Assembly: GCF_900105805.1 (NCBI RefSeq)
Contig: NZ_LT629788.1
Span: 1,736,001-1,800,000 of the forward strand
Origin: Pseudomonas moraviensis
GTDB taxonomy: Bacteria > Pseudomonadota > Gammaproteobacteria > Pseudomonadales > Pseudomonadaceae
Length of the DNA stretch: 64,000 nt
Reading direction: 5' to 3'
Shown piece after piece: positions 1 through 8,112 of the stretch (positions are counted from its first letter, which is position 1; every line of letters begins with the position of its first letter). The translations under genes were made by a program, and so were the position numbers. Under the pieces are notes generated by a model, which saw only the letters and a program-made list of their open reading frames with translations, was not told where the DNA came from and did not search any database.

Positions 1-1
1 G

Positions 2-823
2 CTGCGCGCGCTGGCCAAAGAACTGGCTGGCGAAGTGCGCGTGCTGTGTTTCGATGAACTGTTCGTCAATGACATCGGCGACGCGATCATTCTCGGGCGT
101 TTGTTCCAGGTGATGTTCGACGAAGGCGTGGTGATCGTTTGTACGTCCAATCTGCCGCCGGATGATCTGTACGCCGACGGCTTCAACCGCGATCGCTTCA
201 CCCCGGCGATTACGGCGATCAAAGCGCATATGCAGGTGGTGGCGGTGAATGGCGCCGAGGATCATCGCCTGCATCCGGGGGCGATCGAACAGCGCTATTT
301 TGTCAGCGCAACCGATTCGCCGAGTGCGCTGGATGGCGTGTTCAAATCACTGGTTTCCAGTGAAATCTGCAGTGATGAGCCTGTCGCCGTGGGTCATCGC
401 ATGCTGAACGTGGTGCAGGCCAGCGAATCCGTGCTGTGGTGCCGTTACCGTGATCTGTGCGAACAACCTTTCGCCGCCATGGACTTCATCGCGCTGTGTG
501 ATCGCTACCGGGCTATTCTGTTGAGCGAAGTGCCGAATCTGAGCGCGCAGAAACGTGAGGGGCGCATCGCGCGCGGCACCGAAGATGGCGCGCAACGTGT
601 GGTGGCCGGCGACCGCGAGCTGCCACAGTTGTCGGTGCATGACGACGGCGTGCGGCGTTTTATCGCGCTGGTCGACGAATGCTACGACCGCAAAGTGCCG
701 CTGTACGTCGAGGCCAGCGTGCCGATGGACGCGCTGTACACCGAGGGCTATCTGGAATTCCCGTTCCGTCGCACCCTCAGCCGCTTGCAGGAGATGCAGT
801 TGCAGCGTTACGCCGAAGCTTGA
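2..823 (+). CDS. AFG1/ZapE-family AAA+ ATPase, 5' end outside the window
   Basis: The reading frame is open from base 2, so the gene begins upstream and only its C-terminal part is present. The segment opens with the Walker B region (CFDELFVNDIGDAIILGRLF) and then a sensor-like TSNLPPDDLY...RDRFTPAI stretch, both diagnostic of AFG1-type P-loop ATPases. Bacterial members include ZapE, which acts at the division ring, and relatives of the mitochondrial Afg1/LACE1 quality-control ATPase. The DELFVNDIGD wording and the divergent C-terminus suggest a paralogue rather than canonical ZapE, but that is inference without the N-terminus. The stop lies 15 bases before the start of the DinB-like gene, so the two are probably cotranscribed. 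Confidence 0.85.
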   Translation: MRALAKELAGEVRVLCFDELFVNDIGDAIILGRLFQVMFDEGVVIVCTSNLPPDDLYADGFNRDRFTPAITAIKAHMQVVAVNGAEDHRLHPGAIEQRYFVSATDSPSALDGVFKSLVSSEICSDEPVAVGHRMLNVVQASESVLWCRYRDLCEQPFAAMDFIALCDRYRAILLSEVPNLSAQKREGRIARGTEDGAQRVVAGDRELPQLSVHDDGVRRFIALVDECYDRKVPLYVEASVPMDALYTEGYLEFPFRRTLSRLQEMQLQRYAEA

Positions 824-838
824 AAGGAGGGCGCCGAC

Positions 839-1420
839 ATGAGCCAACCGCTGTCCCATCATTTGCTGACCATGGCCTATCAGAATGCCTGGGCCAATCA
901 TCGCCTGGCCAAGGCCTGGAGCCAGCTCGACGCGGCGGACCTGGCTGCGCCAAGAGTGAGTTTCTTTCCCGGCATCCGCCTGACCCTCAACCACATCCTC
1001 ACTTGCGACTGGTTCTACGTCGACGCGCTCGAACGGGAATTGCGCGGTGACGAGCCGCACCCTGACTGCTATGTGTTCTTCAATGCGGACGAGCCGTTTA
1101 CCGACGCCGCCGCGCTGCGTGAAGAACAGGCACATGTCGACCGTCGTCTGATCGCATATTGCGAACAACTGCGCGATGCCGATCTGCCGCGAATCGTCAC
1201 CATCGCCCGCGAAACACCGCAACACGACAGCCGCTTGCGCATGCTTTCGCACCTGTTCGAACACCAGATCCACCATCGCGGCCAGGTGCATGCGATGCTC
1301 AGCGGCACGACGGTCAAGCCACCGCAGCTGGATGAGTTTTTCTGCGCCGGCGAGCGTGCACTGCGTGCCGAAGACTTCGCTGAACTGGGCTGGACTGAAG
1401 AGTTGATCTGGGGCCACTGA
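839..1420 (+). CDS. DinB/YfiT-family putative metalloenzyme
   Basis: This 193-residue protein has the DinB four-helix-bundle pattern. A histidine in NHILTCDWFYVD (about residue 52) and the cluster EHQIHHRGQVHAML near the C-terminal third are the expected metal ligands. DinB-superfamily proteins bind Ni or Zn, and several are thiol transferases that use bacillithiol, mycothiol or glutathione; the actual reaction here is unknown. The start is fixed by a strong AAGGAGG site overlapping the preceding stop. The gene follows the AFG1-like ATPase by 15 bases, so the pair forms an operon. It is not the SOS polymerase once also named DinB. Confidence 0.85.
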   Translation: MSQPLSHHLLTMAYQNAWANHRLAKAWSQLDAADLAAPRVSFFPGIRLTLNHILTCDWFYVDALERELRGDEPHPDCYVFFNADEPFTDAAALREEQAHVDRRLIAYCEQLRDADLPRIVTIARETPQHDSRLRMLSHLFEHQIHHRGQVHAMLSGTTVKPPQLDEFFCAGERALRAEDFAELGWTEELIWGH

Positions 1421-1425
1421 CCGCA

Positions 1426-1462
1426 AAAGATCGCAGCCTCGTTGCACTCGTCAGCTCCTACA
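1426..1462. repeat. Half REP, GATCGCAGCC...CAGCTCCTAC type
   Basis: A single arm reading AAAAGATCGCAGCC, CGTTGCACTCGT, CAGCTCCTACA. The same arm occurs paired as an inverted repeat at 27825-27918 and as one arm of a chimeric pair at 51583-51686. Confidence 0.75.
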
Positions 1463-1509
1463 AATAACCCTGTGCAGGTTCTGGATAAAGGCTTTGCAAG
1501 CCTGAAAAG

Positions 1510-1659
1510 CCCCTCACCCTAACCCTCTCCCAGAGGGAGAGGGGACTGACTGAGTCGAATTTACGAAATACGCCGACCTGAACCATTGGGGTTGAATTCA
1601 GGATTTGAATTGCACGCGAATCAGCTCCCTCTCCCTCGGGAGAGGGCTGGGGTGAGGGG
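1510..1659. repeat. CCCTCACCC long inverted-repeat element, copy 1
   Basis: The ends are imperfect inverted repeats: CCCCTCACCCTAACCCTCTC at left and GAGGGCTGGGGTGAGGGG at right. A more variable interior carries GAGAGGGGACTGA and GCCGACCTGAA. Related copies lie at 12870-13016, 21084-21258 and 58587-58918. It looks like a non-coding, MITE-like mobile repeat. Confidence 0.75.
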
Positions 1660-1704
1660 CGAATTCACCGCTGATCACGAGCCGGACACATATCCGCCCT
1701 ACCA

Positions 1705-1732
1705 TAAAAAAAGGCGCCCCAGGCAGGGCGCC
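1705..1732 (-). terminator. Intrinsic terminator of the small exported protein gene
   Basis: On the minus strand a 7-bp G+C stem (GGCGCCC/GGGCGCC at 1713-1719 and 1726-1732) is followed by about eight T residues (1705-1712). It lies about 60 bases past the stop of the leftward gene ending at 1795. Confidence 0.85.
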
Positions 1733-1794
1733 TCAACTGTCATCTCCCGGGCCAGAGCGGAGCCACGGAAGGTCCATCGGTTGCTCGGTAAAAC

Positions 1795-2004
1795 TCAGTC
1801 GCGATAAGCCTCGGTCACCTGCGCCGTCTGGTCAGCGGGCACGCGAATTTCTTTCGCATTGGCGTCGCTCTTCTGCTCGCTCTGGGCGTGCTGGACCGGG
1901 AAATTGTCGTAGTAATAACGCATGCGCTCAGCGCCGCCTTCGGCGAAGACGCTGGCAGAACCCAGGGCAAACAGCCCGGCAAGCATTGCGGTAGTGATTT
2001 TCAT
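1795..2004 (-). CDS. Small exported hypothetical protein
   Basis: This is a 69-residue protein with a clear Sec signal peptide (MKITTAMLAGLFALGSASVF, cleavage probably after AFA or thereabouts), leaving a mature peptide of about 47 polar residues with no cysteine. I recognise no domain. Short exported proteins of this kind are common and mostly uncharacterised in Pseudomonas. The start is preceded by AGGAGGCACC, a strong ribosome site, and a good intrinsic terminator follows, so it is a real single-gene unit. A periplasmic location is inferred from the signal peptide. Confidence 0.75.
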   Translation of the reverse strand: MKITTAMLAGLFALGSASVFAEGGAERMRYYYDNFPVQHAQSEQKSDANAKEIRVPADQTAQVTEAYRD

Positions 2005-2159
2005 GGTGCCTCCTACTGAACAAGTGGAGCCGTTCGTCCATGAAGCAGATCTCGGAAGAGAGTCTGGGAGGCCTGAATTAACGCGGGGTTAACGCTCGTT
2101 CAGTGAAGGTTTTGCAGCGTGTTGCGGGGAGATAGCTGACAGACTCCGGGCCCTTGAAC

Positions 2160-2194
2160 AAAAAAAGCCCTGCATCTTTCGACACAGAGCTTTT
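2160..2194 (-). terminator. Intrinsic terminator after the phosphoethanolamine transferase
   Basis: Read leftwards the RNA folds as AAAAGCTCTG...CAGGGCTTTT with an apical loop around TCGAAAGA, followed by a run of seven T residues. It begins about 60 bases after the stop at 2254. Confidence 0.7.
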
Positions 2195-2253
2195 CAAGGG
2201 ATCAGGCCGGGAGATCTTCAATGACTCTCGTGCCTGCAGTTCCCGACGCGATG

Positions 2254-4002
2254 TTACCGCTCCACCGCGTCCGCGATAGTCGTTTCGGGTTTCTTCGGCT
2301 TCATCAAACTGAAGTCAATCAACGCGCGTTTCGCCGTCTGGTACGGATCGCCAATCAACAGCTTGCGCGGCACGAAGCTGTCGCTGACCAGGCTCTTGCT
2401 GCGATCCAGTTCATCTGAGCTCAACCCGGCCAGATCGGCCCAGGTATGGATGAACTGCGAGCTGCTGTACGGGCGGCTGAGGTCGCCGGCGAAGTTCCAG
2501 TCGTGGTTTTCCTTCCACTTCGGCGAGGCCCAGGCCATGAACGGGATGGTGTACATCGGCGCGGTCGGTTTGTTTTCGTTGCGGCCCAAGGTGCTGTGGC
2601 CAGCCGAGTCGAAGACGTCTTCGCCGTGGTCGGAGAGGTACAGCAAGAAGCCGTTCGGATCGGATTTGGCATAATCCTTGATCAGGCTCGACACCACGAA
2701 ATCGTTGTACAGCACGGCGTTGTCGTAGCTGTTGTAGGTCGGCAGTTGATCGTCACGCACGCCGGCCGGTACGCCCTGGCGATCGTGAAACTTGTCGAAG
2801 GTTGGCGGATAGCGATACTGGTAGCTCATGTGCGTGCCGAGCAGGTGCACGACGATCAGCTTGCGGGGCGCCGCATCGGCCAGCGCCTTGTTGAACGGCT
2901 CGATGACATCGCCATCGTACTGCGCGGCGTTCTGGTTGCGGTTGTTGTTCAGGTACACCTGTTCGTCGGCCTGTTCGGAGAAGGTCGTGAGCATGGTGTT
3001 GCGCTTGGTCATGGTCTGCTGGTTGGTGATCCAGAAGGTCTTGTAACCCGCCTGTTTCATCACGCTGACCAGCGATGGCGTCGACAGGTACAGATCCGGA
3101 TTCTGCTCATCGGCGAAGGTCAGCACCTGCTGCAACGCTTCGATGGTGTAGGGGCGCGGGGTGATGACGTTGTCGAAGATCGCCAGTTGATCCTTGAGCT
3201 TGTCCAGTTCCGGCGTGGTGCTGCGCGGATAACCGTAGAGGCTCATGCGCTGACGGTTGGTCGATTCACCGATGACCAGCACCAGGGTCGCCGGCTGCCC
3301 GGCCGATGCGTCCTTGAGGTTTTTCAGCGGCGGGATCTGGCTCGCGCTGTCGAGCATGCCCTGCATGTCGGCGAGGGTTTCCTGATAGCGGTGATACGCC
3401 ACGGCCATCTGCCATGGCACCGCTGGCTCGATGCGGGTCTCGAATTTCTCGAAGCCTTGGGCGAAGGTGCCCATGCGCAGGGTTTGCTTGACCAGCGGAT
3501 AGCCGACCACGGCGATGACGATTGCCGTCGCCGCTACCAGCGCGCGACCACGTGGCATGTACACCGGGCGCAGGCGCGTCCACAAAAAGTACGCGAAGGC
3601 GGTATGGGCGAGGAACGCCGGGATCATCCACCAGGCGAAATACTGCGTCATGTACTCGCCGGCTTCCGACACGTTCGACTCGAACATGATGAAGATGACG
3701 CTCTGCGAGAATTCCTGCTGATAGATGAAGAAGTAACCGAGGCTGGCCATCGAGCAGGCCCACAGCACCACGCCGATGATCGCCGCGAGCAGGCGAGTCT
3801 GTCTGGGGAACAGCAACATCGGCGCCAGCCACAGCGCGCTCATCACGAAGGCCTGACGGAATCCGGTGAAGCCGGATGTGCCGGTCAGCTGGATCAGCAG
3901 TTGGGTGATACCCGAGAAGTACCAGAAGAAAACGAACAGCCAGATGAATCCGGCCCAGTCGAAACCGGTTGCAGTCGTTTTGCTGCGTTTGAACAATGCC
4001 AT
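2254..4002 (-). CDS. LPS phosphoethanolamine transferase, EptC/CptA-like
   Basis: This 582-residue inner-membrane enzyme has hydrophobic helices within residues 15-175 and a periplasmic alkaline-phosphatase/sulfatase-fold domain from about 235. The motif VIGESTNRQRMSLYGYPR (about 243-260) carries the nucleophilic threonine (about T248) of phosphoethanolamine transferases, and LYLSDHGEDVF further on supplies metal ligands. Length and wording match E. coli EptC (CptA), which moves phosphoethanolamine from phosphatidylethanolamine to LPS-core heptose; EptA-type lipid A transfer is the alternative. In known enzymes the modification lowers surface charge and polymyxin binding. The gene stands alone on the minus strand with its own terminator. 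Function is inferred from family; the exact acceptor is unknown. Confidence 0.88.
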   Translation of the reverse strand: MALFKRSKTTATGFDWAGFIWLFVFFWYFSGITQLLIQLTGTSGFTGFRQAFVMSALWLAPMLLFPRQTRLLAAIIGVVLWACSMASLGYFFIYQQEFSQSVIFIMFESNVSEAGEYMTQYFAWWMIPAFLAHTAFAYFLWTRLRPVYMPRGRALVAATAIVIAVVGYPLVKQTLRMGTFAQGFEKFETRIEPAVPWQMAVAYHRYQETLADMQGMLDSASQIPPLKNLKDASAGQPATLVLVIGESTNRQRMSLYGYPRSTTPELDKLKDQLAIFDNVITPRPYTIEALQQVLTFADEQNPDLYLSTPSLVSVMKQAGYKTFWITNQQTMTKRNTMLTTFSEQADEQVYLNNNRNQNAAQYDGDVIEPFNKALADAAPRKLIVVHLLGTHMSYQYRYPPTFDKFHDRQGVPAGVRDDQLPTYNSYDNAVLYNDFVVSSLIKDYAKSDPNGFLLYLSDHGEDVFDSAGHSTLGRNENKPTAPMYTIPFMAWASPKWKENHDWNFAGDLSRPYSSSQFIHTWADLAGLSSDELDRSKSLVSDSFVPRKLLIGDPYQTAKRALIDFSLMKPKKPETTIADAVER

Positions 4003-4212
4003 TCAGCGCTCCAGCTCAATCATCAAACCCACGCCGGAAAGCTTCCATGACACCGACGAACAGAGGCCGTACGCGCAGGTACGGCCAGAATGGGGCGGAG
4101 TATCCCCAAGGCAATGTGAAAGATTTGTTAAGCGCCGCTTTTATCTGGCATCAAGCGGTCAGAGGTGCAGTGTGTCGGGAACGACGGGCGCCGCTCCCGA
4201 AGCAGGCGGGGG

Positions 4213-4395
4213 TCAGGCGTGGCGCGCGCGCTGCACAACCGGGCGTGGTTGCGGCTGCGAGCCCTGGGTCAGTGCGCGCAATTGCGCCAATTCGTGCTTC
4301 AACAGGTCGCGCTCGTCTTTCAACTCGCGCAATTCGTCGCGACGGATCGTAACGTAGAGGGTTTGTGGCGGCATTGCTGTGTGTACTGTGCCCAT
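4213..4395 (-). CDS. 60-residue coiled-coil hypothetical protein
   Basis: This very short protein has a beta-like start (PPQTLYVTIRRDEL) followed by a charged heptad-patterned helix (ELKDERDLLKHELAQLRAL) and a basic, proline-rich tail. The start is supported by a GAGGTGAG ribosome site six to seven bases upstream on the minus strand. I recognise no family. The helix could mediate dimerisation, and the VTIRRDELRELKDER stretch might bind a partner or nucleic acid, but that is speculation. It lies between the divergent eptC-like and gnd units and may be monocistronic. Confidence 0.65.
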   Translation of the reverse strand: MGTVHTAMPPQTLYVTIRRDELRELKDERDLLKHELAQLRALTQGSQPQPRPVVQRARHA

Positions 4396-4670
4396 TGCTC
4401 ACCTCGCAAATGGCGTGCATCAACTGTAAGTCACTCCTCGTTCCGAGGCGCTTGACTTACTATCGGCGCCAATTTTGATTTCTTTTGCCCAAGAAGGGAA
4501 CTTTTTTATTTTTCATGGTCGGTGTGTCTTCGGCAGGATTCGGGGCGTTATCACTCTGGATCGGGCACAATGCCCGGAAACTTCATCGCAACGCTCTGGA
4601 CTAACCTCCATCAGTCGCGTTGGGCTATAACCAATGACACACATTTATTTGTAGTAAGGAGCATCAGCAC

Positions 4671-5651
4671 ATGCAACTCGGGATTATTGGACTGGGCCGC
4701 ATGGGCGGCAATATTGCGCGACGTCTGATGCTCAACGGGCACACCACCGTTGTTTACGACCGCAATACCGCTTTCATCGATAACCTGGTCGCCGAGGGCT
4801 CCACCGGCGTCGCCGACTTGCCGGCCCTGGTCGCCGGCCTCGACAAGCCACGCGCTGTCTGGGTCATGTTGCCGGCCGGCGCGCCGACCGAAGACACCAT
4901 CAACACCCTGAGCGAACTGCTCGAACCCGGCGATACCATCATCGACGGCGGCAACACCAACTATAAGGATGACATTCGTCGGGCCAAGACTCTCAACGAG
5001 AAAGGCCTGCACTACATCGACGTCGGTACCTCCGGCGGCGTCTGGGGCCTGGAACGCGGTTATTGCATGATGATCGGCGGCGACGCCGAAACCGTGCAGC
5101 GCCTCGACCCGCTGTTTGCCGCACTGGCGCCGGGCATGGGCGACATCCCGCGCACCAAGGATCGCAAGTCCGATGACCACCGCGCCGAGCACGGCTACAT
5201 CCATGCCGGTCCTGCCGGTGCCGGGCACTTCGTCAAGATGATTCACAACGGCATCGAGTACGGCATGATGGCCGCGTTCGCCGAAGGCTTCGACATTCTC
5301 AAGACCAAATCCAGCGAACGTTTGCCGGAAGATCAGCGTTTCGACCTGAACGTGGCCGACATCGCGGAAGTCTGGCGTCGTGGCAGTGTGGTTTCTTCGT
5401 GGCTGCTCGACCTGACCGCCGATGCGCTGGCCAGCGATCCGAAGCTCGACGGTTTCTCCGGCTCGGTAGCCGACAGCGGCGAAGGCCAATGGACCATCGA
5501 GGCGGCCATGGAGCAAGCGGTGCCGGTGCCGGTGCTGTCCAACTCGCTGTTCTCCCGTTACCGCTCGCGCGGGCAGGGCACCTTCGGTGACAAGATCCTG
5601 TCGGCACAACGCTTCGGCTTCGGCGGCCACGTGGAGACAGCGAAAAAATGA
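4671..5651 (+). CDS. gnd: 6-phosphogluconate dehydrogenase (decarboxylating), short form
   Basis: It converts 6-phosphogluconate to ribulose 5-phosphate and CO2 with reduction of NAD(P). The N-terminal Rossmann fold begins GLGRMGGNIARRL. The substrate motif GTSGGVWGLERGY and the catalytic segment AGHFVKMIHNGIEYG (about 184-198, with the lysine and asparagine) are intact. At 326 residues it belongs to the short class (GntZ/YqeC type), often NAD-preferring, rather than the 470-residue NADP enzyme; cofactor choice is inferred. The start follows AAGGAGCATCAGCAC. Its stop overlaps the zwf start (ATGA), giving translational coupling in a gnd-zwf-HAD operon. Confidence 0.93.
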   Translation: MQLGIIGLGRMGGNIARRLMLNGHTTVVYDRNTAFIDNLVAEGSTGVADLPALVAGLDKPRAVWVMLPAGAPTEDTINTLSELLEPGDTIIDGGNTNYKDDIRRAKTLNEKGLHYIDVGTSGGVWGLERGYCMMIGGDAETVQRLDPLFAALAPGMGDIPRTKDRKSDDHRAEHGYIHAGPAGAGHFVKMIHNGIEYGMMAAFAEGFDILKTKSSERLPEDQRFDLNVADIAEVWRRGSVVSSWLLDLTADALASDPKLDGFSGSVADSGEGQWTIEAAMEQAVPVPVLSNSLFSRYRSRGQGTFGDKILSAQRFGFGGHVETAKK

Positions 5652-7171
5652 CCCGTACGATCCGCAGAAAATCCAAGGCAGAACCCGCACCACCGACCAC
5701 GCTGTTTTTGTTCGGTGCCCACGGCGACCTGGTCAAGCGCTTGCTGATGCCGGCGCTGTACAACCTAAGTCGCGACGGCCTGCTCGACGACAATCTGCGG
5801 ATCGTCGGCGTTGACCACAACGCCATTACTGATGAAGCCTTCGCGCAGAAGCTCGAAGACTTCATCCGTACCGAAGTCGCGGCGAAGGTCGGCAACGGCG
5901 ATCAGATGCTTGATCCGGCCTTGTGGGCCAAGCTCGCCAAAGGTATCAGCTACGTCCAGGGCGACTTCCTGGACGACAGCACTTATTCAGCGCTGGCGGC
6001 GAAAATCGCCGACAGCGGCACCGGCAATGCGGTGTTCTACCTGGCCACCGCGCCGCGTTTCTTCAGTGAAGTGGTGCGCCGGCTCGGCAGCGCCGGTTTG
6101 CTTGAAGAAACTCCCGAAGCGTTCAGAAGGGTGGTGATCGAGAAGCCGTTCGGCTCCGATCTGCAGACCGCCGAAGCCTTGAACGCGTGCCTGCTCAAGG
6201 TCATGAGCGAGAAGCAGATCTACCGGATCGACCATTACCTGGGCAAGGAAACCGTGCAGAACATTCTCGTCAGCCGGTTCTCCAACAGCCTGTTCGAAGC
6301 GTTCTGGAACAACCATTACATCGACCACGTGCAGATCACGGCGGCGGAAACCGTCGGCGTCGAAACCCGTGGCAGTTTTTACGAACACACCGGCGCGTTG
6401 CGCGACATGGTGCCCAATCACCTGTTCCAGTTGCTCGCCATGGTGGCCATGGAACCGCCAGCTGCGTTCGGCGCCGATGCGGTGCGGGGTGAGAAGGCCA
6501 AGGTAGTGGGGGCGATTCGTCCCTGGACCACCGACGAAGCGCGAGCCAACTCGGTGCGCGGCCAGTACAGCGCCGGCGAGCGCGACGGCAAGCCGTTGAA
6601 CGGTTATCGCCAGGAAGCCAACGTCTCGCCCGACAGCAGCACCGAAACCTACGTGGCGCTGAAGGTGATGATCGACAACTGGCGTTGGGTCGGCGTGCCG
6701 TTCTACCTGCGCACCGGCAAGCGTATGAGCGTGCGCGACACCGAGATTGTCATCTGCTTCAAACCGGCGCCGTATGCACAGTTCCGCGACACCGAAGTCG
6801 ATGAGTTGCAGCCGACTTACCTGCGCATCCAGATCCAGCCGAATGAAGGCATGTGGTTCGACCTGCTGGCCAAGCGGCCGGGGCCGGCGCTGAACATGGC
6901 CAATATCGAGCTGGGTTTTGCCTACAAGGATTTCTTCGAGATGCAGCCTTCGACCGGTTATGAAACCTTGATCTACGACTGCCTGACCGGCGATCAGACG
7001 CTGTTCCAGCGTGCCGACAACATCGAGAACGGTTGGAGAGCCGTGCAGCCATTCCTTGATGCCTGGCAGCAGGACGCCAGCGTCGAGTTGTATGCGGCCG
7101 GCGACGATGGCCCGCAAGCAGCGGAAGATCTCCTGACTCGCGATGGCCGCGTCTGGCATGGTCTGGGATGA
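5648..7171 (+). CDS. zwf: Glucose-6-phosphate 1-dehydrogenase
   Basis: This 507-residue enzyme oxidises glucose 6-phosphate to 6-phosphogluconolactone with NADP or NAD. The dinucleotide motif GAHGDLVKRLLMP (about 23-35), EKPFGSDL and the active-site motif RIDHYLGKE (about 193-201) are complete, and length matches the family. It overlaps gnd by four bases and the following HAD gene by four bases, so the three are co-translated. Pseudomonads carry several zwf paralogues, and the usual one sits with pgl and edd. Here no 6-phosphogluconolactonase gene follows, so this is probably an additional copy. Confidence 0.95.
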   Translation: MTRTIRRKSKAEPAPPTTLFLFGAHGDLVKRLLMPALYNLSRDGLLDDNLRIVGVDHNAITDEAFAQKLEDFIRTEVAAKVGNGDQMLDPALWAKLAKGISYVQGDFLDDSTYSALAAKIADSGTGNAVFYLATAPRFFSEVVRRLGSAGLLEETPEAFRRVVIEKPFGSDLQTAEALNACLLKVMSEKQIYRIDHYLGKETVQNILVSRFSNSLFEAFWNNHYIDHVQITAAETVGVETRGSFYEHTGALRDMVPNHLFQLLAMVAMEPPAAFGADAVRGEKAKVVGAIRPWTTDEARANSVRGQYSAGERDGKPLNGYRQEANVSPDSSTETYVALKVMIDNWRWVGVPFYLRTGKRMSVRDTEIVICFKPAPYAQFRDTEVDELQPTYLRIQIQPNEGMWFDLLAKRPGPALNMANIELGFAYKDFFEMQPSTGYETLIYDCLTGDQTLFQRADNIENGWRAVQPFLDAWQQDASVELYAAGDDGPQAAEDLLTRDGRVWHGLG

Positions 7172-7989
7172 GTGACTTGACGAAACAACCCATCGGTTTT
7201 CTGCTCAGCGATATGGACGGCACCTTGTTGCTGCCGGATCACACGCTGAGCCAACGCACCATTGCCGCCGTGCGCTCATTGCGCGAGGCCGGCGTGCTGT
7301 TCAGCCTCGCCAGCGGGCGTCCACCCAAAGCCATGCTGCAGCAGATCGAGGCGCTGGGCGTTGATCTGCCGACAGCGGCATTCAATGGCGGCACCATAGT
7401 CAAACCGGACGGCACGCTGTTGGCCGCGCATTATTTGCCGGCAACCACGGCGCTGATCGCACTGGCACTGTTTGCCGATCAGCCGGACGTGGAAGTCTGG
7501 GTGTTCAGCGGCGGCGACTGGCTGCTCAAGGACCCGCACGGGCCGATGGTCCCGCGTGAACAGAGTGGCCTCGGCTATCCGCCGGTGGTGGTGGAGAGTT
7601 TCGAACCGTATCTGCAGCGGATCGACAAGATCGTCGCCACCAGCAATAACACTCAGTTGTTGATCGAACTGGAGGCGCAGCTGTTGCCGAAGGTCAACGG
7701 CATGGCCCAGGTGTCGCGCTCGCAACCGGTGTATCTCGACGTCACCGCGCTGGAGGCCAACAAGGGCACCGCGCTGACGGCGATTGCCGAATATCTCGGC
7801 GTGCCGCTGGAGCAAACGGCGGTCATCGGCGACGGCGGCAACGACCCGGCGATGTTCAAATGCGCCGGGTTGTCGATTGCCATGGGGCAGGCGGAAGAAG
7901 CGGTCAAGCGCCAGGCCGACGTCGTCACCGCACCCAACACCGAAGACGGCGTGGCGCAGGCGATCGAAAAGTACATTCTCCCGCACTGA
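7168..7989 (+). CDS. Cof-type HAD-IIB sugar-phosphate phosphatase
   Basis: This 273-residue cytoplasmic phosphatase has the haloacid dehalogenase motifs: DMDGTLL (nucleophile and acid aspartates, motif I), SGRP (motif II) and GDGGNDPAMF (motif IV). The large middle insertion is the C2 cap typical of Cof/YbiV/YidA proteins. Those enzymes hydrolyse sugar phosphates or similar small phosphate esters. The ATGA overlap with zwf suggests a role in clearing phosphorylated sugar intermediates around the oxidative pentose-phosphate step, which is inference. A REPIN follows directly. Confidence 0.87.
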   Translation: MSDLTKQPIGFLLSDMDGTLLLPDHTLSQRTIAAVRSLREAGVLFSLASGRPPKAMLQQIEALGVDLPTAAFNGGTIVKPDGTLLAAHYLPATTALIALALFADQPDVEVWVFSGGDWLLKDPHGPMVPREQSGLGYPPVVVESFEPYLQRIDKIVATSNNTQLLIELEAQLLPKVNGMAQVSRSQPVYLDVTALEANKGTALTAIAEYLGVPLEQTAVIGDGGNDPAMFKCAGLSIAMGQAEEAVKRQADVVTAPNTEDGVAQAIEKYILPH

Positions 7990-8005
7990 TTCACACAGAA
8001 AAAAC

Positions 8006-8094
8006 TGTAGGAGTGAGCCTGCTCGCGATGGCGGCGTATCAGCAAACGAAATGGTGGCTGACACACCGCTATCGCGAGCAGGCTCACTCCTACA
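8006..8094. repeat. REPIN, GTAGGAGTGAGCC type
   Basis: Two inverted copies of TGTAGGAGTGAGCCTGCTCG flank a short unpaired spacer. It fills the gap between the convergent HAD phosphatase and nhaB genes and may also stabilise both 3' ends. Confidence 0.9.
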
Positions 8095-8112
8095 TGGGGT
8101 TTGCAGTGTCAG

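Larger units (their letters stand above)
1421..1794. other. Intergenic stretch made of repeats and a terminator
   Basis: No convincing coding sequence lies here. The stretch holds a half copy of the GATCGCAGCC palindrome (1426-1462), a full CCCTCACCC long inverted-repeat element (1510-1659) and an intrinsic terminator for the leftward small gene (1705-1732). Confidence 0.7.

Noticed and set aside
2446..4050. 534-codon rightward frame opposite the phosphoethanolamine transferase gene
   Set aside because: The leftward product has clear catalytic motifs and membrane helices; the opposite frame gives a Gly/Arg/Val/Ala-rich sequence without any recognisable domain.
4611..5693. 360-codon leftward frame opposite gnd
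   Set aside because: gnd is complete with motifs and a good ribosome site; the opposite reading is a composition artefact.
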